A stretch of 64,000 bases of DNA from Hymenobacter glacieicola (GCF_014640315.1 NZ_BMGS01000003.1:248001-312000), one strand, 5' to 3'; shown: positions 51,442-60,018, numbered from the stretch's first letter. Program-made: numbers and translations. Notes: generated from the letters alone by a model not told the origin.

Positions 51442-52030
51442 GGGCGTCGAACTGCTGAAACACGGTGTGACGCAATTGGTCCCACTCGGGCTTCAGAATG
51501 CTGAAGTACACAGAGTCGCGGCGAAGGCCACCCTGGGTTTTCATGTGACTGCGCAGGATGCCTTCTTCGGTAGCGCCCATGCGGCGCATGGCCTCGCGGC
51601 TTTGCCAGTTGCGGGCGTCAGTTTTTAGCTCTACCCGCTCGCAGCCCAGCTCCCCGAAAGCGTATTTCAGCAGCAAATGCTTGACGGCGCGGTTGAGACC
51701 CGTACGCTGGTAGGCGCGGCCCAGCCAGGTCCAGCCAATTTCCAGCCGACAATCATCGAGGGCAATGTTGCCGTAGCTGGTGCTACCCGCCACCCGGCCG
51801 CTCTGCCGGTCTACAATGGCGAACGGGTAGCGGCGGCCCGCCTCCCGCTCGCGCACGGCCTGGGTCAGGTAAGCGGCCAGTTCCACGCTGTTCTGGGGCA
51901 TGGGCGTGGTGGTAAACTGCCACACGGCCGGGTCAAAGGCAACCTCCTTCAAGTCGTCGAAGTCGGTCAGTTCGAGGGGGCGCAGGCGGACGCGGCTATT
52001 TTCCAGGGTGATGCAGCGGGCGAAATCCAT
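51434..52030 (-). CDS. GNAT family N-acetyltransferase (RimJ/RimL type)
   Basis: A 198-residue acetyltransferase. It starts with the RimL-like ENSRVRLRPLELTDFDDL, has the acetyl-CoA motif LGRAYQRTGLNRAVKHLLLKYAF (motif A, with QRTGLN in place of QGxGxG) and the following ELKTDARNWQSREAMRRMGATEEGILRSHM. RimJ/RimL types acetylate protein N-termini or small molecules. Upstream lies the DHH phosphoesterase gene (85-base gap). Confidence 0.9.
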   Translation of the reverse strand: MDFARCITLENSRVRLRPLELTDFDDLKEVAFDPAVWQFTTTPMPQNSVELAAYLTQAVREREAGRRYPFAIVDRQSGRVAGSTSYGNIALDDCRLEIGWTWLGRAYQRTGLNRAVKHLLLKYAFGELGCERVELKTDARNWQSREAMRRMGATEEGILRSHMKTQGGLRRDSVYFSILKPEWDQLRHTVFQQFDARG

Positions 52031-52115
52031 GGGCAGGTTGGCGGGGAAGAGGTACCAAAGATAAAGTACAGATTACTCTGCTGCCTTCCATCATTACGCT
52101 GATTACTACGTGGCC

Positions 52116-53174
52116 TTAATAGCCTAGTCCGCGCAGCAATACGTCATAGTCAGCCGCGGAAAGGTGGCCGCCGCTGGCCTGGGGGTGGCCGTGGGCGAAA
52201 TTAGCCGGGGGTGTAGCGCCCACCCGGGCAAACGCGGCCCGCAGCATATTCGGAATATGCAGGTTGCCCGCAGCCCGCCCCGATATAGCTACCATGCCGT
52301 TGGGCAGGTAGCCCAGGTTGGCGCACAGCACTACCCTATCCGAGAGGCGGGTAATCCATTGCTGAGCAATGAGGGGGTGAATCTGGCAGGGCGAGTTGAT
52401 AGTGACAATGGCGACAGGCGCGGCATCGGGGCCCTTGGGCGGAAACTTCGGGGGTAACTTGCGGGCCGCAGCCAGGGCGGCGGCTACTTCGGCCCGGTAG
52501 CCGGCCAGCACCTCATCCTGGGCCAGACCGCGCGGGTTATCGTCGCGCAGGAGGTAGCGCAGGGGCCGGTCCAGGTCGAACTCCCCGGCCCGGCGGGCGG
52601 CGTTGCACATGGCCACGGCCTCCTTGAGCCACTTGGCGGTGTATTGCTTTTTCACGGCCGCCAGCGGGGCCCAGGCGGCCTGGTCGCCGAGGTCGGACAG
52701 GATGCCAATGGCCGCTACCCACTGCAAGTCCGTTACATCGGCTTCGGCGGCCAGCAGCTCGTAGGCCAGCCAGGCCGAGCAGGGCACGGGGTCCAGACCG
52801 TAGCCGGTCAGTACGGTGCCACCGGCCGGGGGCTGCCCTTCCGGAATGTGGTGGTCGACGTAGAGCACGGGCACGCCGTGCGCCTCCAGCGTGCCGTGGG
52901 CGTGCACGCCCAAATCGGTAACTATCAGCGCATCCGGCTGCCGGGCCAGCAGCCGCTCGTGGGCGCCGGGCGTCAGAAAGGCGTTTTCGCCCTTGCCGGA
53001 AGGTAGTACCTCTACCTGCCACGTAGGGTTAATCCGGTTCAAACCGCGCCCGAACAGCGCCCCGGCCGCCAGCCCATCGGCATCGAAATGGCAGAACACC
53101 ACCACGCGGCCACCGGCCGGAATCTGGTCCAAAAAGGCGCGAAACGGCGCCACAAACTGCGGATACGCGGGCAT
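52116..53174 (-). CDS. DHH family phosphoesterase
   Basis: A 352-residue protein of the DHH superfamily. Motif I is FCHFDADGLAAGALFG and the DHH motif is VLYVDHHIPEG, with IVTDLGV as the further metal-binding segment. The C-terminal DHHA1 domain has its GGH motif in PQASGGHLSAADYDVLL. DHH enzymes are Mn-dependent phosphodiesterases such as RecJ exonucleases or nanoRNases; this one is closer in size to single-domain RecJ-like/NrnA-type enzymes. Exact substrate is not assignable. Confidence 0.9.
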   Translation of the reverse strand: MPAYPQFVAPFRAFLDQIPAGGRVVVFCHFDADGLAAGALFGRGLNRINPTWQVEVLPSGKGENAFLTPGAHERLLARQPDALIVTDLGVHAHGTLEAHGVPVLYVDHHIPEGQPPAGGTVLTGYGLDPVPCSAWLAYELLAAEADVTDLQWVAAIGILSDLGDQAAWAPLAAVKKQYTAKWLKEAVAMCNAARRAGEFDLDRPLRYLLRDDNPRGLAQDEVLAGYRAEVAAALAAARKLPPKFPPKGPDAAPVAIVTINSPCQIHPLIAQQWITRLSDRVVLCANLGYLPNGMVAISGRAAGNLHIPNMLRAAFARVGATPPANFAHGHPQASGGHLSAADYDVLLRGLGY

Positions 53175-53255
53175 AAAAACGGGCAGCCCGCATAGTAGCC
53201 GGCTGCCCGTTGTTCGTAAAGCCGGCCGCTTAGGTTGTAGCGCAAAGTCAAGGCT

Positions 53256-53417
53256 AAGACTAGAAAACTAGCTCCCTCCTCAGATGAGGAGGGGTTGGGG
53301 GTGGTTGACCTGTCGTTGACCTGTCGTTGAACGAATACTAGTTCTAGTTTCTAACTCTAGTCTTTCAACCACCCCCAACCCCTCCTCATCTGAGGAGGGG
53401 GCTAGTTTTCTAGTCTT
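53256..53417. repeat. Long inverted repeat, 53-bp arms with one mismatch (family C)
   Basis: Left arm 53256-53308, right arm 53365-53417; only one position differs (T in the left arm where the right arm's complement predicts C). Each arm contains the inner palindrome CCTCCTCAGATGAGGAGG. The centre has CCTGTCGTTGA twice in tandem. It begins six bases past the fumC stop and can form a very stable hairpin or cruciform. Confidence 0.92.
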
Positions 53418-53422
53418 AATTC

Positions 53423-54829
53423 TTACTTCTTGATTTCGCCGACCATGTCCTCGGGCTTGAGCCACTCGTTGAACTGCTCCTCGGTGAGGTAGCCGAGTTG
53501 GAGGGCGGTTTCTTTCAGGGTTGAGCCGTTTTTGTGGGCGGTCTGGGCAATTTCGGCGGCTTTGTAGTAGCCGATGTGGGGGTTCAGGGCCGTTACCAGC
53601 ATCAGGCTGCTGTCCACGTGCTTCTTAATGTTGACTTCCAGGGGCTCGATGCCGGCGGCGCACTTGTCGTTGAACGACACGCACACGTCGCCGATGAGGC
53701 GGGCCGAGTGCAGAAAGTTGTAGATCATCAGGGGCTTGAACACGTTCAGCTCGAAGTGGCCGTTCATGCCGCCGATGTTGATGGCCACGTCGTTGCCCAT
53801 TACCTGCGCCGCAACCATGGTCATGGCCTCCGACTGGGTGGGGTTCACCTTGCCGGGCATGATGCTGGAGCCAGGCTCGTTGTCGGGGATGTGCAGCTCG
53901 CCGATGCCAGCGCGCGGGCCCGACGCCAGCAGACGGATGTCGTTGGCAATCTTCATCAGCGAAGCAGCCACCGTTTTCAGGGCGCCGTGGGCCTCCACGA
54001 TGGCGTCGTGAGCGGCCAGGGCCTCAAACTTGTTTTCGGCCGTGATAAAAGGCAGGCCGGTGAGGTCGGCAATGTGCTTAGCTACGTTTTCGGAGTAGCC
54101 GGGAGGCGTATTGATGCCCGTGCCCACGGCGGTGCCGCCCAAAGCCAGCTCCGAGAGGTGAGCCAGGGTGTTGTTGATGGCACGCAGGCCGTGGTCGAGC
54201 TGCGAGACGTAGCCGCTGAACTCCTGCCCTACCGTGAGGGGGGTAGCATCCATGAGGTGGGTGCGGCCGATTTTCACGATGTGCATGAACTGCTCCGACT
54301 TCTGGCGCAGCGTGTCGCGCAGCTTCTCGATGCCGGGTATCGTCTTCTCTACCAGGATCTTGTAGGCCGCAATGTGCATGGCCGTCGGGAAGGTATCGTT
54401 CGAGCTCTGCGACTTGTTCACGTCGTCGTTGGGGGCCAGGAACTTCTTCTCGTCGGAAAGCTGACCGCCGTTCAGGACGTGGCCGCGGTAGGCCACTACC
54501 TCGTTCACGTTCATGTTGCTCTGGGTGCCCGAGCCGGTTTGCCACACCACTAGCGGAAACTCCTGGTCGAGCTTGCCTTCCAGTATTTCGTCGCAGACGC
54601 GGCCAATCAGCTCGGCCTTCTCGGCCGACAGAATGCCGGCGTCGCGGTTGGTGAGGGCGGCGGCTTTCTTCAGGTACGCAAAGGCACGGATGATTTCCTT
54701 GGGCATCTTGTTGATGTCCTGGGCAATCTGGAAGTTATCGATGGAGCGCTGGGTCTGGGCGCCGAAGTAGGCGTCGGCCGGCACCTGCACGGTGCCCATG
54801 GTGTCTTTCTCGGTGCGAAACTGAGTCAT
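53423..54829 (-). CDS. fumC: Class II fumarate hydratase
   Basis: A 468-residue homotetrameric TCA-cycle enzyme converting fumarate to malate. Signatures: [89 protein letters not shown], and the fumarase/aspartase signature [13 protein letters not shown]. The SS loop ([11 protein letters not shown]) carries the catalytic Ser. Start ATG 54829 matches homologs; a good -7 box lies upstream. Confidence 0.97.
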   Translation of the reverse strand: MTQFRTEKDTMGTVQVPADAYFGAQTQRSIDNFQIAQDINKMPKEIIRAFAYLKKAAALTNRDAGILSAEKAELIGRVCDEILEGKLDQEFPLVVWQTGSGTQSNMNVNEVVAYRGHVLNGGQLSDEKKFLAPNDDVNKSQSSNDTFPTAMHIAAYKILVEKTIPGIEKLRDTLRQKSEQFMHIVKIGRTHLMDATPLTVGQEFSGYVSQLDHGLRAINNTLAHLSELALGGTAVGTGINTPPGYSENVAKHIADLTGLPFITAENKFEALAAHDAIVEAHGALKTVAASLMKIANDIRLLASGPRAGIGELHIPDNEPGSSIMPGKVNPTQSEAMTMVAAQVMGNDVAINIGGMNGHFELNVFKPLMIYNFLHSARLIGDVCVSFNDKCAAGIEPLEVNIKKHVDSSLMLVTALNPHIGYYKAAEIAQTAHKNGSTLKETALQLGYLTEEQFNEWLKPEDMVGEIKK

Positions 54830-54890
54830 GCTTCTAGTGGGTGAGAAGAGAATAAGGTAACAAGAAAGCGCGCGGCAAGCCGGCACGGCG

Positions 54891-54898
54891 CAAAAGTA
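54891..54898 (-). promoter_or_regulatory. -7 promoter box TACTTTTG of fumC
   Basis: Minus-strand TACTTTTG matches TAnnTTTG exactly and lies 61 bases upstream of the fumC ATG. Confidence 0.5.
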
Positions 54899-55014
54899 CG
54901 CAACGGCGTACGGCCCCGCACCGCTACCCCAAAATTCTGCCCCAGGTTCACCCGGCTGCCCGCCCGCTGCCTACGTATAGGCTAGCTCAAGCATCTTACT
55001 AGCTACTCTACGTC

Positions 55015-55308
55015 ATGAAAAAGACCTTTGAATCTGAATCCGACGCCCTGTCCGTACAGCCCGAAACGCCCACCACAGCCCAGCCTTCCGCGGTAACCCC
55101 ACCCGCCCAGGAAAACACGTCCCCCACGCCGCCTTCCGCCCACAACGGCACCAACAGCTCCGATAACGAAACGCCCGTGCCCGTAGCCGGCAACGGTGCC
55201 CCCGACTACAGCCAGGTGGAAGTAAAAACCGAGCCCGACCTGCCCCGCGAAGTAACGCCCGGCGGCAGCGCCACCGAACCCGAAAGCGGCGGCGGCTACA
55301 GCGGGTAG
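55015..55308 (+). CDS. Small acidic disordered protein
   Basis: A 97-residue protein rich in Pro, Thr, Ser, Glu and Gly with no hydrophobic segment (TFESESDALSVQPETPTT ... EVTPGGSATEPESGGGYSG). It looks intrinsically disordered. ATG-start, GC-rich codon use and a very strong terminator after it support it being expressed, but the family is not recognised. Confidence 0.55.
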   Translation: MKKTFESESDALSVQPETPTTAQPSAVTPPAQENTSPTPPSAHNGTNSSDNETPVPVAGNGAPDYSQVEVKTEPDLPREVTPGGSATEPESGGGYSG

Positions 55309-55364
55309 CGGGGAGATAGTGAGTAGTGAAATGGTGAGTTTGCCATTCCACCACCACTAGTAGT

Positions 55365-55430
55365 AGCCCCAGCGGGGCGGCACCATTCGTTGAACGAGTG
55401 GTGCCGCCCCGCTGGGGCTTTATTGTTTTT
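55365..55430 (+). terminator. Very strong terminator, 21-bp perfect stem
   Basis: The arms 55365-55385 and 55399-55419 are perfectly complementary over 21 bp, and the loop can also pair (TCGTT/AACGA), making nearly the whole 55-base segment a palindrome. TTTATTGTTTTT follows. Confidence 0.88.
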
Positions 55431-55520
55431 CGTACTTATGAACCGCTCGGCCGGGGCTACCGTTAGGTTTGCCTGAACGGCAAACTCACTTAGGGTATGT
55501 GAACAATAAGCTCCAGGACC

Positions 55521-55614
55521 GTCATGCAGAGGCGCAGCCGAAGCATCTCGCTCGAATCGTTGGGTAGTACTGCTGACTTCAGCACGCGAGATGCTTCGCT
55601 GCGCTCTGCAGGAC
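55521..55614. repeat. REPIN-like inverted repeat A7 (GCA stem type)
   Basis: Left arm GTCATGCAGAGG...GCCGAAGCATCTCGC, right arm GCGAGATGCTTCGC...CTGCAGGAC. The left arm has an extra compensating G-C pair (GAGGC/GCCGA) relative to the other copies. Confidence 0.85.
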
Positions 55615-55794
55615 GTTCTTTCTTGCTCATTGTCCGGATCAGCTCGACCAGCTCCGTGAACTGCCAGGTGTCTGCATGACATCCTATTTTGCTTACTGCC
55701 CCCTGGAGCAGGTTGGGGAATTGTTATGCTGAGCGTACCAAAGCACAACCATTCCCCAACCCGCTCTAAATCACTCAACCGCTCATTCACCATC

Positions 55795-57204
55795 TCACTC
55801 AATTTTAAACGGCACGGTGATTTCAACGGTGCGGGCGGTGCGGCGGCCGTTCTGGATGGCGGGAAACCAGGCGGGGCCTTCCTGCAGCAGGCGGATGGCT
55901 TCGGCGTCGCACTCCTCGGAGAGCTTCTTGACCACTTTGATGTCTGACAGCTTCCCATCAATGCCCACCACAAAGCGCAGTTTTACGTTGCCTTCCTGCC
56001 GGGCTTCCAGGGCTTTTTCGGGGTAGTCGAGACTGTCGCGCAGGTACTTTTTGAGGCCCGCGTAGCCCCCGGCGGGCATGGCCCCTACCGACATGGGCGC
56101 GGGCGGCGCGTCGCGGCGCACAACCACTACCTCACTAAGGGCTTTGGTATCGGGGGTGAGGGCCAAGGCCAGAGTAGAATCGGTGGGACGCAGAGAGCGG
56201 GTTTGGGCCGTGTAACCGATGGAGCTAACGCTGAGCTGCTTAGTGGTAGCCGGCACTTGAAGGGAGAAGGCCCCCTCAGCGTTAGTACTGGTACCGTTCT
56301 GAGTACCAGGCACCAACACCGTAGCGCCCGGCAGTGGTACCCCAGCAGCATCCGTTACCCGGCCTTGCACGGTGCGCAGGTCTGGTGAGGGTGGAGCCGC
56401 CGCCACGGCACGGGCAGCTCTGGCCTTAGCCTTCGTTGCAACACCAACTTCTTCAGCGCCAGACCCTTTCCATGCTTGACTTACTGAGTCTGATGCTGCT
56501 GCCGTTGAAGCTGCAACCTCGCCATTGGGTGGTTCAATACCCCCGTATGCCACTGCAGGACTTTCATCACTAGGAACTGGCTCATTGGCCGCCACCTGGC
56601 GCGCCGAAGGAGAAGGATGCCTTGCCAACACCCGCAACCGATGCAACGGCGCCGCTGGCGCAGCCGGTCTGACAGCAGCCAAATCGGGTGCCGCCGGCGC
56701 GGGCGTAACGGCGGCTACTTCCGGAATAGGCCCCGCCGTAGCCGCTGACTTCGGTGTTACCAGCATGGGGGCGGAAGGGGCAATGGGAGCCGTAGCAAGC
56801 GCTTCCTGCTGGCCAACTTCCGGCCGCGAGGCCGTATTCAGGGGCGCCGGGCGCAGCAGGGCAAACCACATCACGGCGGCCCCGAGGGTGAGCAAGAGTA
56901 CTGCCGCCGCCGCCAGCTGTTGCCAGGCCCAGCCCAGGGCCGGCTTGGGCTTCGATTCCGTAGCGAGTTCATGGACGCGGGCGTTTAGGCGCTGGCGCAA
57001 GTCGGTTATACTCGCATCCGTCACGGCGGCGGGCTGCAATGCCAAGCCCTCGAGTAAGTCGGCGCAACGGGGGCAAGTAAGGGTGTGCGCTTCCACGCCG
57101 TGCTGCTCGGCGGGCTCCAGCATTCCGGCCACGTAGCGGCGCAGCACTTCCAGCGGCAGGTGCCGGGAAGCGGTGAGCTCAGAAGCAGAATCAGGGAGAT
57201 GCAT
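55795..57204 (-). CDS. Anti-sigma factor fused to carboxypeptidase-regulatory and TonB C-terminal domains
   Basis: A 469-residue single-pass protein. The N-terminal cytoplasmic part has a zinc-finger-like anti-sigma region (HTLTCPRCADLLEGL). A membrane helix follows at about 94-116 (LAAAAVLLLTLGAAVMWFALL). The periplasmic part has an Ala/Pro linker, a carboxypeptidase-D regulatory-like/TonB plug-type domain (VQGRVTDAAGVPLPGATVLVPGTQNGTSTNAEGAFSLQVP ... SIGYTAQTRSL) and a TonB C-terminal domain (GLKKYLRDSLDYPEKALEARQEGNVKLRFVVGIDGKLSDIKVVKKLSEECDAEAIRLL). It overlaps the sigma gene by 14 bases. The fusion suggests an envelope signal sensed through a TonB-like domain. Confidence 0.88.
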   Translation of the reverse strand: MHLPDSASELTASRHLPLEVLRRYVAGMLEPAEQHGVEAHTLTCPRCADLLEGLALQPAAVTDASITDLRQRLNARVHELATESKPKPALGWAWQQLAAAAVLLLTLGAAVMWFALLRPAPLNTASRPEVGQQEALATAPIAPSAPMLVTPKSAATAGPIPEVAAVTPAPAAPDLAAVRPAAPAAPLHRLRVLARHPSPSARQVAANEPVPSDESPAVAYGGIEPPNGEVAASTAAASDSVSQAWKGSGAEEVGVATKAKARAARAVAAAPPSPDLRTVQGRVTDAAGVPLPGATVLVPGTQNGTSTNAEGAFSLQVPATTKQLSVSSIGYTAQTRSLRPTDSTLALALTPDTKALSEVVVVRRDAPPAPMSVGAMPAGGYAGLKKYLRDSLDYPEKALEARQEGNVKLRFVVGIDGKLSDIKVVKKLSEECDAEAIRLLQEGPAWFPAIQNGRRTARTVEITVPFKIE

Positions 57205-57826
57205 TGGAAGCAGCGGTAGTTTCGAGGTAGCGGCGCAGGTTGCGCTTGCCGTTTTGGAGGTGGCTTTTCACCGCGTTCAAATCGAAGCCGGTGAGGTCAG
57301 CAATGTCGCGGTAGCATTTCTTTTTGAGGTAGAACAGCTCCAGGCATTGTCGTTGGCCGGGGGGCAACTCGGCCAGGGCGTGTTCCAGCTGCTGGAGTTG
57401 CTGCTCGTGAAGGTCGGCTTCGGCGGGGTCATCATCTGCCAGATGCCGGGCCACCGCCGATTCCATACCGGCGGCGTCGGGAAAGTGCACCACCAGCGCC
57501 CCGCCCGCCGCGGGTCCGGCGCGCTGCCGGGCCCGCAGCACCATCAGGCAGTGGTTGCGGGCCGTGGCGTGCAGCCAGGGCGCGAAGTTCTCCACCTCGT
57601 GCTGGCGCAGCTTACTTACCAACTGCTCAAAGAGTTGCATGACGGCATCCTTGGCGTCTTCCTCGTCGCGGAGGTAGCGCCGGCAGATGGCCAGCACCTG
57701 GGTCATGTGCCGGTCGTAGAGCGCGCCCAGGTCGTGCACGTCGCCCGCGGCGTGGTAGCGCCGGAGCAGCTCCGCATCGGAGAGCTCGGCAGCAGGCGCA
57801 GGACGGCGGGAGCGACGAAAGAACAT
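57191..57826 (-). CDS. ECF-type RNA polymerase sigma factor
   Basis: A 211-residue sigma-70 family ECF factor. Region 2 is LGALYDRHMTQVLAICRRYLRDEEDAKDAVMQLFEQLVSKL and ...APWLHATARNHCLMVLRAR; region 4 is LEHALAELPPGQRQCLELFYLKKKCYRDIADLTGFDLNAVKSHLQNGKRNLRRYL. A basic N-terminal extension precedes region 2. Its stop overlaps the start of the anti-sigma gene, so the pair is translationally coupled, as in other sigma/anti-sigma modules. Confidence 0.93.
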   Translation of the reverse strand: MFFRRSRRPAPAAELSDAELLRRYHAAGDVHDLGALYDRHMTQVLAICRRYLRDEEDAKDAVMQLFEQLVSKLRQHEVENFAPWLHATARNHCLMVLRARQRAGPAAGGALVVHFPDAAGMESAVARHLADDDPAEADLHEQQLQQLEHALAELPPGQRQCLELFYLKKKCYRDIADLTGFDLNAVKSHLQNGKRNLRRYLETTAASNASP

Positions 57827-58273
57827 ACCAGGGCCAGGAGCAAGAACCGAAAGCTACGCTTTCGGGCCGGAAAAGCCTGGGCCGTCAGCCTAGAACCACT
57901 ACCCGGAAGTCCGAAATGAAACCTCAGAAAAATATTTTGTAGCGCCCATGTGGAATCCGGGGGTGAGGTGCATCTACCAAATAAGCTACTACCCTAACGC
58001 CTCCAATTATGTCGCCTCGCCATTCTTCCCAGTAAGCGCAATGCTGGTCCTGCTGGATAGCCGGCTTGCGCAGACCCCACCTCTTACTTCCGCTAACTAC
58101 GCTTCTCGAACTACCTATTCCCTCCCTCCGAAGCCGGCTTTACCTTCACTCACTGGAGGCCGGGGCAGTGCTGGTTGCAGCCTCACTACCCCGTGCATGC
58201 ACCGCCGGGGCAGCTTCGGCTTTATCCTGATTCTGCGTGTTTTATTCCTACCCGCGCTATTCTTCGTGTACAT
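57827..58273. other. Intergenic region upstream of the ECF sigma factor
   Basis: This 447-base stretch should hold the sigma gene's promoter. A long plus-strand ORF here (57948-58319) runs through the opposite gene's terminator and is not believed. I see no repeat or RNA gene. Confidence 0.4.
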
Positions 58274-58306
58274 AAAAAAGGCCCCACCGAACTTCGGTGG
58301 GGCCTT
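58274..58306 (-). terminator. Terminator of the beta-barrel protein gene
   Basis: AAGGCCCCACCGAA / TTCGGTGGGGCCTT, a 14-bp perfect stem with a one-base apical position (effectively a small loop), and a T run on the minus strand. Confidence 0.9.
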
Positions 58307-58335
58307 TGTGGGGGAATAGGTAGTTGGAGAGAGAA

Positions 58336-59115
58336 TTAGAACGAGTAGTTCACCGACGCCTTAATCACGCGGTTCTGAGCGTCGAAATTGTTGTTTTTGT
58401 CCAGGGACGAGAGGCCGTAGTCGTAGCCGGCGCTCAGGCCCAGGCCATTCTGGAACTGGTAGCCCAGGCCGCCCGTCACGGAGAAGTCCACAGGACGGAA
58501 CTGGTCTTTGATGTCAAAGTCTCTGTTAAAGGCCGAGAAGCCCAGGGCGCTGGCATTCACGCGAGCCTTGCCCGAGAGCAGCACGGAGGCCTGCGGACCG
58601 GCGTACACGTAGAACCCATCGGTGAGGTAGGCCTTGGCCAGCAGCGGAATATCGAGGTAGGCCATGCGGGCCGTGGCTTTCACCTTGGCATTCAGGAAGT
58701 CGAACTGCTCCAGCGGAATACGGCCGGTCAGGGCGGTTCCTTTCTCGGAGTAGGCCACGCCGGGCTCAATGGCAAAGCGCGGGCCCAGGGGCAGGGAAGC
58801 GTAGAGGCCGGCATGGAAGCCCGTCTTCATTTCCTTGGTCACGGCCCCGTTGGTGTACTCCGCCAGGTCCATCACGCTGCTTACCGCATCACCCGACCAG
58901 TCGGCGACGTTTACCCCGGCGCGGATACCGAATTTCACCCCATCCGTGGCCGAAGAAGTGGAGTAGGAAGGCGTAGACCGCACCGAACGGGCCTGGGCTT
59001 TGCCGGTGTAAGCGGGCACACGGTGGGGCTGAATCTGAGCTTCAGCAGCCGTCGCAAAAGCAGTAACAAAAAGGGTAGCCGCAGCCAGGCGGCCGAAAAG
59101 TCGCTTCGTATTCAT
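58336..59115 (-). CDS. Outer-membrane beta-barrel (porin-like) protein
   Basis: A 259-residue outer-membrane protein with a signal peptide (KRLFGRLAAATLFVTAFATAAEAQ). The mature part shows alternating amphipathic beta strands (KFGIRAGVNVADWSG, GFHAGLYASLPLGPRFAIEPGVAYSEKG, LDIPLLAKAYLTDGFYVYAGPQASVLLSGKA) and ends with an aromatic residue (VIKASVNYSF), as outer-membrane proteins do. It matches the PorT/OmpW-like 'porin family' proteins of Bacteroidota. Start ATG 59115 begins the signal peptide. Confidence 0.88.
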   Translation of the reverse strand: MNTKRLFGRLAAATLFVTAFATAAEAQIQPHRVPAYTGKAQARSVRSTPSYSTSSATDGVKFGIRAGVNVADWSGDAVSSVMDLAEYTNGAVTKEMKTGFHAGLYASLPLGPRFAIEPGVAYSEKGTALTGRIPLEQFDFLNAKVKATARMAYLDIPLLAKAYLTDGFYVYAGPQASVLLSGKARVNASALGFSAFNRDFDIKDQFRPVDFSVTGGLGYQFQNGLGLSAGYDYGLSSLDKNNNFDAQNRVIKASVNYSF

Positions 59116-59330
59116 GGCAGGAAGAGTTGGAAGGAAGGGCCGGCTACCGAGGGTGCGCAACAGGTGGCTGCCGGCTTCGGAAGGGTAGTATCACAAAACC
59201 GTGCCAAGTTTTCGTTTCAGCACCGAAAGGCTTTTTTCTGCACGTAAACCACGTTTTTCGATTAAGAAAAGGCACCGCTACTTCCTTTGGTAGCCACGCT
59301 ATACTCCCCAGCTAGTTTTCTTTTTATCCT

Positions 59331-59407
59331 GTCATTCCGAGCAGCGCGAGGAATCTGGGTTGCCCTTCAGTGAGTACCCTAGGTTCCTCTCGCCGCTCAG
59401 AAGGATA
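59331..59407. repeat. REPIN-like inverted repeat A8 (TCC/GGA stem type, degenerate right arm)
   Basis: Left arm GTCATTCCGAGC...GCGAGGAATCT is intact; the right arm (CCTAGGTTCCTCTCGCCGCTCAGAAGGA) has lost several pairs. Confidence 0.78.
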
Positions 59408-59496
59408 GTTCCAACTTTTGCCTTATCTGCGCCCCCTTAGCGGACTTTCGGCAAGTAATTGCCTTTGGCGGTGAAGGCAGCAGGAGTGGTTCAAAA

Positions 59497-59602
59497 AAGA
59501 ACGTCACTCCGAGCAGCGCGAGGAATCTCGCGTGCTAAAGTTGCAGTAGTAATCAGACATCAGCACGCGAGATGCTTCGCTGCGCTCTGCATGATGTTCT
59601 TT
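59497..59602. repeat. Hybrid REPIN-like inverted repeat A9 (TCC left, GCA right)
   Basis: The left arm is the TCC/GGA type (GTCACTCCGAGCAGCGCGAGGAATCTCGC) while the right arm, read on the minus strand, is the GCA type (ATGCAGAGCGCAGCGAAGCATCTCGC). Cross-arm pairing therefore fails at the variable stem, but each arm keeps its own internal stem. Confidence 0.85.
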
Positions 59603-59673
59603 TTGGGTTGATGACCACGTAACCAGCACATTCGAGGCAGTACACTGCTGACAGACTGGGCCGCAACCGAACG

Positions 59674-59707
59674 TTTGTTCGTACATCTTTTCAAGTAAAT
59701 AATTTGG
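59674..59707 (+). promoter_or_regulatory. Possible promoter of the aromatic operon leader
   Basis: TTTG (59674-59677), a 22-base spacer, then TAATTTGG (59700-59707), a near match to the -7 box. The first leader ATG is about 50 bases downstream. Tentative. Confidence 0.4.
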
Positions 59708-59756
59708 AATTGCCACTGATGCGTTTCACCTTGCCTGCGTAAAGCACCTGATTCTC

Positions 59757-59816
59757 ATGCTTCAGCACACCGGCCGCTTCTTTTTTAGCTACTATTTCTA
59801 CTACGCCACCACGTAG
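59757..59816 (+). CDS. Phe/Tyr leader peptide 1
   Basis: A 19-codon ORF, MLQHTGRFFFSYYFYYATT, ending at TAG 59814-59816. Eight of its residues are Phe or Tyr, packed into one run of nine. It is followed by a terminator at 59856-59890 and lies upstream of pheA. This is the layout of an attenuation leader sensing charged tRNA-Phe and tRNA-Tyr. Inferred from architecture and composition. Confidence 0.87.
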   Translation: MLQHTGRFFFSYYFYYATT

Positions 59817-59867
59817 TCGAGCGGCCCTCCTGTAGCTTTCCCCACCGAAATGTTCAGCGCCTCTCGA
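59817..59867 (+). promoter_or_regulatory. Proposed antiterminator of aromatic attenuator 1
   Basis: TCGAGCGGC (59817-59825), beginning right after the leader stop, can pair with GCCTCTCGA (59859-59867), eight of nine positions, which disrupts the terminator's 5' arm. The competing partner is GCCGCT (59773-59778) in the leader just before the Phe/Tyr codons, which pairs with AGCGGC (59820-59825). A ribosome stalled on the Phe/Tyr run would cover it and allow the antiterminator. Confidence 0.72.
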
Positions 59868-59890
59868 CAACCTCGGGAGGCGCTTTTTTT
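59856..59890 (+). terminator. Attenuator terminator 1
   Basis: AGCGCCTC (59856-59863) pairs with GAGGCGCT (59877-59884), with T run 59884-59890 (seven T). Confidence 0.9.
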
Positions 59891-59911
59891 ACGCTTACGC
59901 TCCGACTTTTC

Positions 59912-59992
59912 ATGCTTACCTCGGCTTTTCTTTACTGCGGCTACTATTACTTCTTTTTTACGAAGAAGCCGGGCCCGATTTGCCGAAGCTGA
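59912..59992 (+). CDS. Phe/Tyr leader peptide 2
   Basis: A 26-codon ORF beginning MLTSAF and containing LYCGYYYFFFT, ending at TGA 59990-59992. It has four Tyr and four Phe codons. It lies between the first terminator and a second terminator (60019-60046), directly upstream of pheA. A second, tandem attenuator leader is inferred. Confidence 0.82.
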   Translation: MLTSAFLYCGYYYFFFTKKPGPICRS

Positions 59993-60018
59993 CCGAAGCG
60001 CAGCCCCCACAGCAAACC

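Noticed and set aside
57948..58319. Open frame of 123 codons with no similarity, upstream of the sigma factor gene
   Set aside because: It runs straight through the terminator hairpin of the opposite-strand gene (58274-58306) and encodes a sequence without a domain or plausible composition.
59719..59742. Seven-codon ORF (MRFTLPA) upstream of leader peptide 1
   Set aside because: Too short and without aromatic enrichment; it is probably chance.
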